A stretch of 64,000 nt of DNA from Pseudomonas cichorii. Lineage in GTDB: Bacteria > Pseudomonadota > Gammaproteobacteria > Pseudomonadales > Pseudomonadaceae. Position 1 is the first letter of the stretch. Each line of letters starts with the position of its first letter. This document shows, in pieces, positions 46,701-54,909 of this stretch. The translations under genes and the position numbers were made by a program. The notes beneath the pieces were generated by a model. The model saw only the letters and a list, made by a program, of their open reading frames with translations, was not told the origin of the DNA and searched no databases. The stretch covers positions 62,001-126,000 of the forward strand of contig NZ_RBRE01000014.1 of NCBI RefSeq assembly GCF_003700275.1. Direction: 5' to 3'.

Positions 46701-46932
46701 CTGTGTAGCTCAAGCTGGCGGCAAAACGGCTGAACTCCCTGGCCTGAAGCCTGGAGCTGCGGCTTTCGACGGCAATGGCAGCACCCAGAGCAACGCCCCC
46801 CATGACCAACACGACCCAGAACACCCTCCATCCGTAACGCTTTCGGCGTTTGGGGCTGGGCATGGGGGAGTCATCCTGACGATCAGCAGAAATCACGTCT
46901 TGCCTGGTATCGGAATGCCGTAATACGCCCAT
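43792..46932 (-). CDS. Large class A penicillin-binding protein (GT51 plus transpeptidase)
   Basis: A 1046-residue bifunctional peptidoglycan synthase. One membrane anchor lies at about 35-55. The GT51 domain is divergent: IENRDLL supplies the catalytic Glu and GGSTLATQLEK is the second motif. The transpeptidase has all three motifs: STAK in ELGSTAKMRVL, SIN in RESINLPF and KTG in GGKTGTG. It is longer than PBP1a/1b and is a Pseudomonas accessory-type synthase rather than PonA or MrcB. The start at 46932 lacks a clear ribosome binding site; MPSPKRRKR at 46863 is an alternative. Confidence 0.82.
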   Translation of the reverse strand: MGVLRHSDTRQDVISADRQDDSPMPSPKRRKRYGWRVFWVVLVMGGVALGAAIAVESRSSRLQAREFSRFAASLSYTVQPGPSDAVIYPGDGPFDKRLGYSSLDEFLSRLLKRDYLITRQTRFSPELLRYTQHGFFVPYEEKIQAGLSITDCRSSPLYEFRYPQQLYPDFASIPPLVVDSLLFIENRDLLDEQQPQANPAVDWPRFAKAALSQLAKIVAIPGQSAGGSTLATQLEKYRHSPDGLTQSGSEKLRQMISASVRAYLPGEQTLQARQHVVRDYLNSVPLSAVPGHGEVHGMAEGLRVWFGADFARSNQVLASEPNDARGLAEKGLALREVLALVIAQRRPSYYLTKGRLELADLTDSHLRLLAQARVIEQPLADAALASTITYRDWVQQPTMQPIESNKGISVARTRLSNLLNRSLYDLDRLDLSATSTLQGELQTSVSQYLRDLANPAFAEKIGLFGERLLSPASTAQVRYSFTLFERGPDGSRVRVQTDSTDQPFDINEGSKLELGSTAKMRVLTTYLEIIAELHARYAAMSVTELRKSPVEEPDRLTRWAVDYLIQSKDRDLSKMLSAALDRQYSASPGESFFTGGGLHRFNNFRREDNERIPTLRESLRESINLPFIRLMRDLVRYSTYQAPNNSAALLKDDDNPRRQEYLSQFADREGTVFLLRFWKRYKDKTIQERLDTFLDGIHPTAIRLAAVHRYLLPGADQGTFNAFVRAHLPETGSNQKLSEKRLTELYRNYGPGAYDLPDQGYIARVHPLDLWLLGYLLKYPEAQFKDAVAASRHERQEVYGWLFKSRHKSARDSRIRTMMEVEAFLDIEQRWQRVGYPFDHLVPSLATAIGSSGDRPAALAELIGIIQNDGIRLPALRIDSLHFAADTPYETVLTSNPELGKRVLPSEVAAAMREALSQVVDGGTAKRVQGTFKLQDGSILAMGGKTGTGDNRIESIGAGGRIISSRAINRTATFVFYLGENHFGTLTAFVPGRAAEGFRFTSALPVQVLKGMAPILMPYLENGGHAMCGTPSAPMTAQNDSPPLHK

Positions 46933-47275
46933 GATCGATTGGCCCGGTCACCCTGTTAGTCGCACTTGTCTCAAGCTTAGACGGTGGTCAGGGTTGCGGG
47001 AAAAATTGTATGAGCGCGTGGGAAAAATCAGTCGCAGAGGCCTGAGTGAGGGACCGCCCGCCACAAAGCGCCTGGCAGGCATCGCATAGGGGAAATATGT
47101 GGCAAGAAAAGTTGCTGATTAGAGTAAGGATATTCTGAGTGCTGCAAATGTTTATATTGTGTAGGACTTTTCTTTTAATGTTATTCGGTATTGATCTTCA
47201 TGGAGGCTGTTGATTATGTCCGGTTTGTCTGTGGCAAAAGCCACACCTACCTGATTGAATATTGAGAGAACTATC
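46933..47275. other. 343-base spacer at the left edge of the secreted-paralogue island
   Basis: The GC content falls through this stretch. It should carry the promoters of the penicillin-binding protein (minus) and of the first secreted paralogue (plus). No coding frame is supported and no clear inverted or direct repeat marking an insertion was seen. Confidence 0.45.
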
Positions 47276-48184
47276 ATGAACAAAAACAACAAGCAGCTGG
47301 GCCATGCCTGGATGGCAGGCGTGTTATTGACCATTGCGAGCCAGACTTTTGCACAAGTCGAAAGTATCGTCGAGTCTTCAACGACCTCCGTCAGGCACAA
47401 GGGGGAAACCCAGGAGGTCCTGATGACGGGCTCCACTTTTCTGGATGATCGTATTCATCAACTCGGCCACACATTACAGAGTGATACATCGGAACATCGC
47501 TATCACTTCATCGCACGCCGTGGTCAGGATGTATTGCTGTCGATACCGCAACAGGCTGGATCAAGCCCGCTATGGAAAGTTGAATATCAACTCGAAGGTG
47601 GTGAATGGAAAATCAAGAGTGACCAGACAGCTGAAGTCATTCGGGATCTGAAACCGGGGACGCGGGTAAATATCCGGGTAAGGGCTAATGACAATGCCCG
47701 ATTTGACAAGGCGGATTACCAACTGGTTTTTGGCTCTTACCCCTATATGCGCTATGAGCTGCGCAGTGAGGAAGGTTTTCTGAAAATCCCCCAAGGGTTG
47801 ACCCAACCTCCCTTTCTGGCCACTCAGGCTTATCGAAGGGTATTGCTGAATGCCACGTTTACCGATAGCAAGGATCATCCATTGGCAGGTGGTGTCATGG
47901 ATTTCAGGCTGGAACCTCATGCAGGTTATAAAGAGATTCATGAGGTTTTCACCTCTGACAGCCGTGGACGAATTTCACGCTTTATCGAATTTGAACGTTG
48001 TGAAGGCGGTGAACTGGCGGGTAACTTCGTGCACAAGAGTGTCAGCCGCAACATCTGGAGCACCCGTTATAAAGTCGGGAAGTACAGCGCAAGCAATGTG
48101 CTTGCTGGCAGCCTGGAAGATAAGCCCCATGAGTATGCTTTCGGGCATATCTGCCAGCGCACTTTAGTCAGTGGAGCGAATTAA
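47276..48184 (+). CDS. Secreted protein, paralogue 1 (PPC-like plus Big_1-like domains)
   Basis: A 302-residue exported protein I cannot name. The signal peptide is about 26 residues (ending SQTFA). The segment about 55-155 has the look of a PPC-type beta sandwich (HRYHFIARRGQDVLLSI). The segment about 180-270 resembles a bacterial Ig-like Big_1 domain (LNATFTDSKDHPLAGGVMDF, then TSDSRGRISRF). Conserved with its paralogues are FERCEGGELAGNFVHK and a terminal GHICQRTL, whose cysteines may pair. The start at 47276 follows GAGAGAA. It ends one base before paralogue 2, forming an operon. It lies in an AT-richer island. Confidence 0.7.
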   Translation: MNKNNKQLGHAWMAGVLLTIASQTFAQVESIVESSTTSVRHKGETQEVLMTGSTFLDDRIHQLGHTLQSDTSEHRYHFIARRGQDVLLSIPQQAGSSPLWKVEYQLEGGEWKIKSDQTAEVIRDLKPGTRVNIRVRANDNARFDKADYQLVFGSYPYMRYELRSEEGFLKIPQGLTQPPFLATQAYRRVLLNATFTDSKDHPLAGGVMDFRLEPHAGYKEIHEVFTSDSRGRISRFIEFERCEGGELAGNFVHKSVSRNIWSTRYKVGKYSASNVLAGSLEDKPHEYAFGHICQRTLVSGAN

Positions 48185-48185
48185 A

Positions 48186-49049
48186 ATGGAACGGTTCATT
48201 CGTATGCTGGTTTCCGGGCTTCTGCTGATCATGGCCTGTCACTCCTTTGCACAGGTTGCGGAGAACGCGGAGGCTTCTGCTGGAAGTGTCACCCAATTGA
48301 GTGATCGACTTCATCAAATCGATCAAACATTACAGAGTGTCACAACCATCCATGACTACAGCTTTATATCGGTACGCGGCCAGGATGTATTGCTGGCCAC
48401 TCCAGGCGCTGACATGAGCAAAAGCCTGTGGAGACTCGAATATCAGGTGGACGGTGGCAAATGGGAACCCAAGACATCCAGCAGCCCTGTGCCGATCAGA
48501 AACCTGAAGCCCGGTTCCGAGGTCAAGGTCCGCGTGCTTGCCGCGGCAGGAGCACAGTTCCAGCAGGCCGCTTATCGCGTGGTTTTCGGTTCCTATCCTC
48601 ACATGCGGTACGACCTTCATCACGAAGAAGGTTTACTGAAAATACCCCATGGTTTGACCGAGCCTCCGTTCCTGGCTACTCAGGCTTATACGAAGGCATT
48701 GCTTGAAGCCTGGTTTACCGATAGCAAGGCGTTTCCATTGGAGGGAGGGGTAATAGAGTTTGAGCTGGATTTTAAAAATGGGAAAAAAAAGCTTAGCAAG
48801 AGCTATATTTCTGATATCGCTGGGAAGGTTTCAGAGCTTGTCGAATTTAATCGTTGCGAAGGCGGAAAATATGCGGGTAATTTTGTCCATAAAAATGATG
48901 TAAAGGGGCGGAATACATGGGGCACCCTATACAGGGTTGGGCAGTATAGTGCGCTTAATGTGCTTCTAGAAAATATGGCAGATAAACCGCATGAATATGA
49001 TTTCGGTCATATATGCAAGCGAACACTGGTTAACTGGTCAAGAAATTAA
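48186..49049 (+). CDS. Secreted protein, paralogue 2 (PPC-like plus Big_1-like domains)
   Basis: A 287-residue exported protein clearly homologous to paralogue 1 along its whole length: signal peptide (ending CHSFA), DYSFISVRGQDVLLATP in the PPC-like part, LLEAWFTDSKAFPLEGGVIEF in the Ig-like part, FNRCEGGKYAGNFVHK and DFGHICKRTL at the end. Its start at 48186 is served by GTGGAGCG inside the end of paralogue 1, so the pair is translationally linked. The last 300 bases are markedly AT-rich with many AAA, ATA and TTT codons, unlike housekeeping genes in the window. Confidence 0.7.
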   Translation: MERFIRMLVSGLLLIMACHSFAQVAENAEASAGSVTQLSDRLHQIDQTLQSVTTIHDYSFISVRGQDVLLATPGADMSKSLWRLEYQVDGGKWEPKTSSSPVPIRNLKPGSEVKVRVLAAAGAQFQQAAYRVVFGSYPHMRYDLHHEEGLLKIPHGLTEPPFLATQAYTKALLEAWFTDSKAFPLEGGVIEFELDFKNGKKKLSKSYISDIAGKVSELVEFNRCEGGKYAGNFVHKNDVKGRNTWGTLYRVGQYSALNVLLENMADKPHEYDFGHICKRTLVNWSRN

Positions 49050-49109
49050 AGTATTTATGGCTGGAAAGTGCTCAGCCCGATTCGTTCAGGCTGAGTACTT
49101 TTTCACCAC

Positions 49110-49790
49110 TTAGGCTTTGATATCAATTATATGCGTTTCGCGTTTTTCTGCATTTTGATGAATCTGCTTTATCCACTCTTCATTTAAATTGTTTTTTCTG
49201 ATTGCCACGATTTTTCCGTAATCGATGGTGTCCTGAAAATTCAGAAGGTTCAGGTTGTATTTTCCGCCAAATGTCTCGGTGTCATGATCGACCAAGGTCA
49301 TCATGGTTCTTGCATGAGACTGAACACTTTCCTTGAATGAATCCATGTCGTTAAGGGCTTTTGTGAGCCATTTTATTTCATCCTCGCTCAGGCTGTTGTC
49401 ATAGGAAATGACCTTGATCTCTGCATCATCGCCAAGCGTATAACTGAAGCCTTTACTGGCCAGATCTGGTTTGAGTTCGATGAGTTCCTTTCTGAACCTG
49501 TCGTATATGGACTGTTGAATTCTAAGTTGTGAGGCAGATTTCATTTCCTCAAACCTAAGAAATTTTTCTTTGGTCATCGGCGTCTTGGTCTCTTCAGCAC
49601 CGATCTTGCCGTTGTAATAAAATTCTCCCTTCCATGGCTCCTCCTCTCGCGTATAGAACGCTTTCGCCCGTGCTTCCTTGCTCATGGCTTGCTCAGCCTT
49701 GGGGGGTGTTATTTTTTCGGCGACTGTTGCCTTGGCCTGAGTGGGTAATTGGAGGTTTGGCGTAAGTGATATGACGTTACTTATTTGCAT
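49110..49790 (-). CDS. Unknown protein, duplicate A
   Basis: A 226-residue soluble protein with no recognised domain. The first 35 residues are low-complexity and polar (MQISNVISLTP, then Thr/Lys/Pro-rich), followed by a charged helical region with AKAFYTREEEPW and a conserved C-terminal half (KGFSYTLGDDAEIKV, LVDHDTETFGGKYNLNLLNF, ending HIIDIKA). The N-terminus has Ile at position 3 and no acidic residue in the first 20, features seen in P. syringae type III effectors; this is suggestive only. It is convergent with the secreted pair and a close copy of the gene at 49962-50645. Confidence 0.65.
   Translation of the reverse strand: MQISNVISLTPNLQLPTQAKATVAEKITPPKAEQAMSKEARAKAFYTREEEPWKGEFYYNGKIGAEETKTPMTKEKFLRFEEMKSASQLRIQQSIYDRFRKELIELKPDLASKGFSYTLGDDAEIKVISYDNSLSEDEIKWLTKALNDMDSFKESVQSHARTMMTLVDHDTETFGGKYNLNLLNFQDTIDYGKIVAIRKNNLNEEWIKQIHQNAEKRETHIIDIKA
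49192..49294 (+). repeat. 103-base block identical to 50044-50146
   Basis: Within the duplicated minus-strand genes, this block is base-for-base identical to the block 852 bases further on. The flanks are about 85-90 per cent alike. Identity at all codon positions points to a recent tandem duplication or ongoing gene conversion. Confidence 0.9.
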
Positions 49791-49961
49791 TTTTCTGTTC
49801 CTCGCGGAATGATTGACTCTTCCTGGATAACGGCTTTTTCAAGTAAAACTTTGCCTGGTAATCCTGTGGGAAAGTTCCGAGTAATTGCCTCGGTGAGACG
49901 CAGTTAGCAAATGGCAGGCTGTAAGCAAGAGGGCGAGCCGGTATTTGTTTGGGCTTATGGG

Positions 49962-50645
49962 TCAAGCCTTGATATCAATCATATGTGTTTCGCGTTTTTC
50001 TGCATTCTGATGAATCTGCTTTATCCACTCGTCACTCAAATCATTTTTTCTGATTGCCACGATTTTTCCGTAATCGATGGTGTCCTGAAAATTCAGAAGG
50101 TTCAGGTTGTATTTTCCGCCAAATGTCTCGGTGTCATGATCGACCAGAGTCATCATAATTCTTGCATGAGACTGAACACTTTCCTTGAATGAATCCATAC
50201 CGTTGAGGGCTTTCGTAAGCCATTTTATGTCGTCCTCGCTCAGGCTGTTTTCATAAGCGATGACTTTTACTTGTGCGTCATCGCCCAGCGTATAACTGAA
50301 GCCTTTGTTGGCCAGATCTGGCCGCAGCTCGACAAGCTCTTTTCTGAAGGTGTCGTAGTAGCATTGTTGTTGGGTTAGATGTATGTAGGCGGATGAGTCT
50401 AAGTCTCGCAGATAGATATCCTTGGTCATTGGGCGCAGTTCAGACTTTATAAAGTCATCCCCGTATATATAAAATTTCCCCACCCAAGGCTCTTCCTCGC
50501 GAGTGTAGAAGGCTTTTGCCAGTGCCTCCTTGGCACTCATGGCCGGTTCTGTTTTGGGCGGCACTGTTTTTTCAACACCTGCACCATTGGGTCGGCTGAC
50601 TGTTTGAGGTTTGACAGTGCTTGATGTAACGCTATTTATATTCAT
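49962..50645 (-). CDS. Unknown protein, duplicate B
   Basis: A 227-residue protein, near-identical to duplicate A over its last 140 residues and more divergent over the first 90. The N-terminus (MNINSVTSSTVKPQTVSR) is rich in Ser and Thr with Ile at position 3 and no acidic residue in the first 20, again type III-signal-like. AKAFYTREEEPW and LVDHDTETFGGKYNLNLLNF are shared. The start at 50645 is preferred over longer frames because the upstream translated region matches the non-coding upstream region of duplicate A. It is divergent from secreted paralogue 3. Confidence 0.65.
   Translation of the reverse strand: MNINSVTSSTVKPQTVSRPNGAGVEKTVPPKTEPAMSAKEALAKAFYTREEEPWVGKFYIYGDDFIKSELRPMTKDIYLRDLDSSAYIHLTQQQCYYDTFRKELVELRPDLANKGFSYTLGDDAQVKVIAYENSLSEDDIKWLTKALNGMDSFKESVQSHARIMMTLVDHDTETFGGKYNLNLLNFQDTIDYGKIVAIRKNDLSDEWIKQIHQNAEKRETHMIDIKA
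50044..50146 (+). repeat. 103-base block identical to 49192-49294
   Basis: Second copy of the identical block, inside duplicate B. The upstream regions of both copies also align when translated (LLGxFxQxYQxKFY), so the duplicated unit is longer than the gene and spans roughly 850 bases. Confidence 0.9.
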
Positions 50646-50868
50646 CGCTTGTGCCTTCTCGGATAATTGACTCCCTTTTAGTAACGGCCGCTGAGCGTAA
50701 AACTTGTCCTGATAAAGTTGTAGGAATAATCCCAAGAGAAAGAGTTGGGTTGAATTTGTGGGATGTTTCTCTATTTTATGTAGGGTTGTTGACAAGTTTT
50801 TTATAGTTGGATTATGTCCACTGTTAACGAGGATGTATTTCAAGCGAATAATAAAAAGCGGGGTTGGT

Positions 50869-51744
50869 ATGCTGGGTTTAAAGGGATTTGATTTGTTGAT
50901 GTCTTTGGTTCTGATAACAGGCTTTTGTCAGAGCGTATCCGCAGACTTGCAGGTGCCTGTGGAGCAAAAGATGTTGGAGCCCAAATTGACCGTGCTTACC
51001 GACAAGTTGCATGCATTGAAAGATAGCCTGGCTCATGCAGAGGACACGCACATCTACAGTTTTACTGCCGTGAGAGGGCAAGGTGTCATTGCCAGATGGT
51101 CTCTTGCGCCTTCGGTCAAACTGGAAATCAATGATGGCGCTGCCTGGCGTTCGCCTGAGAACGCTCAGGAAGAGGTGCTCTTTTCGTTGAAACCGGGGCA
51201 GGAGGTCAGGGTCAGGCTTTCCCAGCGCAGAGATTTTCCTTATGTGGCGAATGAAAGTTACCGTTTGATCTTCGGCTCTTTCCCCAGGCTCGCCAGGGTT
51301 CGGTTAAAAGACCAGCCTTATGGCATGGCCAGAATCCCTGCCGGTGTTTCCTCGTTAGGGCAGTTTTCCTCTCAGGGAATCAGCAGTCTGGTATTGGAAG
51401 TCGATATGACCGATTCGACCGGAAAACCTCTGGAGGGTGCGGCGGCCTCGCTCGGTATTGATTTGCCGCAATCCACTCTTCCCGAGATCGATGATTGGGT
51501 TGTCAGCGATGCTTCCGGCAAGGCAACGAAAACCATCGATATCGGACGTTGTGTTGGCGGTAGAGATGCCGGGAATTTCATTGATAAGCATCAAGCGCAG
51601 AGCGCATGGCGTAGCCAGTACCATGAAGGGAGCTGGATTGTTATCAACAGTTTTGCACCCTTTGATGGTCCGCACGCACCCGTTCCCGACAGAGGTCAGA
51701 TCGGCCACATTTGTCATCAGCATTTGATCAGGCAAACCCCCTGA
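50869..51744 (+). CDS. Secreted protein, paralogue 3 (PPC-like plus Big_1-like domains)
   Basis: A 291-residue exported protein, more distant from paralogues 1 and 2 but of the same build: signal peptide (ending QSVSA), HIYSFTAVRGQGVIARW in the PPC-like part, LVLEVDMTDSTGKPLEGAAASL and VSDASGKATKTIDIGRC in the Ig-like part, CVGGRDAGNFIDK and the terminal GHICHQHL. The start is uncertain: ATG 50869 gives a clean signal peptide; ATG 50833 would add 12 basic residues. It is divergent from duplicate B, with about 220 bases of AT-rich DNA between. Confidence 0.65.
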   Translation: MLGLKGFDLLMSLVLITGFCQSVSADLQVPVEQKMLEPKLTVLTDKLHALKDSLAHAEDTHIYSFTAVRGQGVIARWSLAPSVKLEINDGAAWRSPENAQEEVLFSLKPGQEVRVRLSQRRDFPYVANESYRLIFGSFPRLARVRLKDQPYGMARIPAGVSSLGQFSSQGISSLVLEVDMTDSTGKPLEGAAASLGIDLPQSTLPEIDDWVVSDASGKATKTIDIGRCVGGRDAGNFIDKHQAQSAWRSQYHEGSWIVINSFAPFDGPHAPVPDRGQIGHICHQHLIRQTP

Positions 51745-51806
51745 ACAGGGCGGTCATCGGCCCGACTGGCACATCCTGACTGGCCAGTCGGTTGCAGCGA
51801 CTTTGC

Positions 51807-52940
51807 TCAGGCCGCCACCGCCCTCGGCGATTTCCCCAGACGCTTGTTCAGCTCCAGCCCATTTGCCATCAATACCATCAGGCCCAGGCCGACAACCGCG
51901 GTAGTGACCTGCATCGGCCAGGTATCACCCGCCAGGGCGTTGGCCATGTCGGCCAGTGGCGCGAGCAAAACACCGAGGCAGAAGATTTCCAGCGAGTAGC
52001 GCCCCATGCGACAGGTTTGCTGCGCTGGCCAGTTGTCGAGCCAGGTGTGACGGGTTGGCAGCAGTTTGGCGACCACGTAGACCAGTGCCAGAAAATGCAC
52101 GAGACGGGCGGGTGCCAGATCGGTCTTGCTGATGGGGTAGAGGCTTTCCAGGCCGATGGCCGAGGCCAGCATGCCATGCAGTTCAGGCCATTTCTCGCTG
52201 AAGGTCAGCACGCCGGCGATCAATACATACACGGCCGCCACCAGAAACAGCGGTTGCTGGCGCAATGCACGATGTTCGCTGATGACCGGCTTGTCACGGG
52301 TTCGCAACGCACAGGCCCCGCCCAGCACGAACAATAGCTGCCAGGCAACGGGATTGAAGTACCAGACCCCGCCACCTTCGTAGGCGCGCAGGTTCCAGCC
52401 AAACAGCGGCACCATCAGGTACAGCACAATCGACAGGCCGACCGCCACTTCCAGCTTGCGCAGCATCAACGGCAGGATCAGCGGCAGTGCCAGCAACAAC
52501 AGGATGTACAGCGGCAACGGGTCGGTCAGGTTGGGTTTGAAGCGCAGCAGCAATTCGTCGGCCAGGGCCTGTTGCGGATTGCCGACAAAATATTCGAGGC
52601 CCATCTGCTGGACCATATCGCGGGTATCAACATGGTTGTTGGCCACAAATACAATGCCCATCAACAGCGTGAGCAGGAAGATATGCACCACGTACAAGAC
52701 CCAGGTACGGCGCAGGATACGCACGCAGGCCACCAGCATGCCGTCGCGCTGTGCAATACGCCCGTAGGCCAGGATCGCAGCGTAGCCGGCCAGAAAGACA
52801 AAAATCTCCGCTGCATCGCTGAAGCCGAAATTGCGCACGGTCAGTTGTGCCAATGGGTTGTCGGGCACGTGATCCCAGAAAATGAAGATCAGCGCCAAAC
52901 CTCGAAAGAAGTCGATTCGATAATCGCGTCCGTCAGGCAT
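51807..52940 (-). CDS. opgC: OpgC family membrane acyltransferase
   Basis: A 377-residue polytopic membrane protein with about ten helices, of the OpgC family, which succinylates or otherwise acylates periplasmic glucans. The N-terminus RDYRIDFFRGLALIFIFWDH carries the conserved D and H, followed by AEIFVFLAGYA and RRTWVLYVVHIFLL. The opgGH genes are not in the window. The start at 52940 gives the usual MPDGRDYRIDF. It is monocistronic by position. Confidence 0.88.
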   Translation of the reverse strand: MPDGRDYRIDFFRGLALIFIFWDHVPDNPLAQLTVRNFGFSDAAEIFVFLAGYAAILAYGRIAQRDGMLVACVRILRRTWVLYVVHIFLLTLLMGIVFVANNHVDTRDMVQQMGLEYFVGNPQQALADELLLRFKPNLTDPLPLYILLLLALPLILPLMLRKLEVAVGLSIVLYLMVPLFGWNLRAYEGGGVWYFNPVAWQLLFVLGGACALRTRDKPVISEHRALRQQPLFLVAAVYVLIAGVLTFSEKWPELHGMLASAIGLESLYPISKTDLAPARLVHFLALVYVVAKLLPTRHTWLDNWPAQQTCRMGRYSLEIFCLGVLLAPLADMANALAGDTWPMQVTTAVVGLGLMVLMANGLELNKRLGKSPRAVAA

Positions 52941-53103
52941 AACGGTTGGCTCTTGAAAGTTTGTCGATTAGGTAAGGATCAACCCCGTTGGGCTGAGGTT
53001 CCGCACCGCCAGTCAGTGTCGTTCGGCGGCGCGGCAGGGTGGCGTTAATCAACAGGAAATGCAAAAGCCGGGCTATTACAGAATGTCTCCGTAGTGTTTC
53101 AGG

Positions 53104-54717
53104 CTATTCGATCTCGGCAGGCTCGAAGCTGTCCGAGCGCGCCATTTGCCACATCCGTGAATAGAAACTGTCGTCCTGCACGCCATTGAGCAACTGGCCC
53201 GGTTGCAGGAACACATGGGTCTGCGAGAACAGTTTGATTTCCGTCGCCGATACGCGCCGCACCAGATGCCGGGCTTCCAGTTGTGAAGGCTGGTCAAGCC
53301 CGGCAGCAGCGAGCATTTCGGCCAGCCCCTTGAGGGTGTTGCGGTGAAAGTTGAATACCCGCTGGGCCTTGTCCGGCACCACCAGGGCGCGTTGGCGCAA
53401 GGCATCCTGGGTCGCGACGCCGGTCGGGCATTTATTGGTGTGGCAGCTCTGCGACTGGATACAGCCGATGGCGAACATGAAGCCGCGTGCCGAGTTGGCC
53501 CAGTCGGCACCGATGGCCAGTACACTGGCGATGTCGAAGGCGCTGACGATCTTGCCACTGGCGCCGAGCTTGATCTTGTCCCGCAGATTCAGGCCCACCA
53601 GGGTGTTGTGCACGAACAGCAGGCCTTCGCGCATCGGCGAACCCATGTGGTCGGTGAACTCTACCGGTGCGGCACCTGTGCCACCTTCGGCGCCGTCAAT
53701 GACTATGAAGTCGGGATAGATGCCGGTTTCCAGCATGGCCTTGGCGATGCCCATGAATTCCCAGGGATGACCCAGGCAGAACTTGAAGCCTACCGGCTTG
53801 CCGCCGGACAGCTCGCGCAGTTGAGCGATGAACTGCATCAATTCATACGGGGTCGAAAAGGCGCTGTGCCGCGACGGTGAAATGCAGTCCTCGCCCATCA
53901 TGATCCCACGGGTTTCGGCGATTTCCTGAGTCACTTTGTGTTTGGGCAGGATCCCGCCATGGCCTGGCTTGGCGCCCTGGCTCATCTTGATTTCGATCAT
54001 GCGCACCTGCGGATCCCGGGCTTGCACCGCGAAGCGCTCCGGGTCGAAGCGGCCATCGGCTGTGCGGCAGCCGAAGTAGCCGCTGCCCAGTTCCCAGGTC
54101 AGGTCGCCGCCGTGTTCGCGGTGATAAGGGCTGATGCTGCCTTCGCCGGTGTCATGGGCGAAATTGCCAAGTCTGGCACCCTGGTTCAAGGCGCGAATCG
54201 CATTGGCGCTGAGTGAACCAAAGCTCATGGCCGAGATATTGAAGATCGATGCCGAATACGGCTGGGTACATTGCGGGCCGCCGATCAACACACGAAACGA
54301 ATTGGGATCGCTCAGCGGCGCCGGACGCATGGAATGGCCGATGAACTCGAAACCGGCTTGATAAACATCGATCAACGTGCCGAACGGTTTGTCAGCCGTT
54401 TCGTTCTTGGCCCGCGAATACACCAGCGAGCGCTGTGCCCGGGAAAAGGGCAGGGCGTCGCTGTCGGATTCCAGCAGGTACTGGCGAATTTCCGGGCGGA
54501 TGGCTTCCACGGCGTAACGAATGTTGCCCAGGATCGGGTAATTGCGGCGTACCGAGTGTGGCGATTGCAGTAGATCGATGACACCGACCACGCTCAGCAC
54601 AGCAGTCAGCAGGGTGAACGGCCATAGCCATTCGTGATGCCAGAACGGCAGGCTGAACAGGGTGAACAGCACACAACCAACGAAGACTGCATAGCGACTG
54701 AGTAGCGAGAGACTCAT
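53104..54717 (-). CDS. FMN-binding glutamate-synthase-like protein, membrane-anchored
   Basis: A 537-residue protein with two N-terminal membrane helices (about 8-48) followed by the FMN and Fe-S part of the glutamate synthase large subunit (about 90-510). Seen are GEGSISPYHREHGGD, KPGHGGILP, the flavin-site DGAEGGTGAAP, and the 3Fe-4S cysteines in CIQSQSCHTNKCPTGVA. It lacks the amidotransferase and GXGXG domains of GltB, so it is not glutamate synthase itself. Its substrate is unknown. Confidence 0.88.
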   Translation of the reverse strand: MSLSLLSRYAVFVGCVLFTLFSLPFWHHEWLWPFTLLTAVLSVVGVIDLLQSPHSVRRNYPILGNIRYAVEAIRPEIRQYLLESDSDALPFSRAQRSLVYSRAKNETADKPFGTLIDVYQAGFEFIGHSMRPAPLSDPNSFRVLIGGPQCTQPYSASIFNISAMSFGSLSANAIRALNQGARLGNFAHDTGEGSISPYHREHGGDLTWELGSGYFGCRTADGRFDPERFAVQARDPQVRMIEIKMSQGAKPGHGGILPKHKVTQEIAETRGIMMGEDCISPSRHSAFSTPYELMQFIAQLRELSGGKPVGFKFCLGHPWEFMGIAKAMLETGIYPDFIVIDGAEGGTGAAPVEFTDHMGSPMREGLLFVHNTLVGLNLRDKIKLGASGKIVSAFDIASVLAIGADWANSARGFMFAIGCIQSQSCHTNKCPTGVATQDALRQRALVVPDKAQRVFNFHRNTLKGLAEMLAAAGLDQPSQLEARHLVRRVSATEIKLFSQTHVFLQPGQLLNGVQDDSFYSRMWQMARSDSFEPAEIE

Positions 54718-54857
54718 ACGACATCCTTGGACTAATGGCGGTTTTCTACACAGGCGCCCTGTCTTTTTGCCGCATCGGGCCGCAGGGCTGCCTATACATC
54801 GATTGCCGGCTAACGAGCCGTTGCATGAGAAATGTAGCAGGCGGGCGATAAATGAAT

Positions 54858-54894
54858 AAGGGCGAAGACCGCTATGTTGCGGTTCTTCGCCCTT
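54858..54894 (-). terminator. Terminator after the ferritin-like gene
   Basis: Eleven-base stem AAGGGCGAAGA/TCTTCGCCCTT at 54858-54868 and 54884-54894, extended inwards by CCGC/GCGG. It begins 15 bases past the stop of the minus-strand gene at 54910. The T tract on the minus strand is interrupted (TTATTCATTTAT). Confidence 0.75.
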
Positions 54895-54909
54895 GATCGG
54901 GGGGTATTG

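Noticed and set aside
50646-50868. hrp box (GGAACC-N15/16-CCACNNA) upstream of duplicate B
   Set aside because: A CCACAAA occurs on the minus strand, but no GGAACC lies at the required distance.
53104-54717. Glutamate synthase large subunit gltB
   Set aside because: The glutaminase and C-terminal domains are absent and two N-terminal membrane helices are present.
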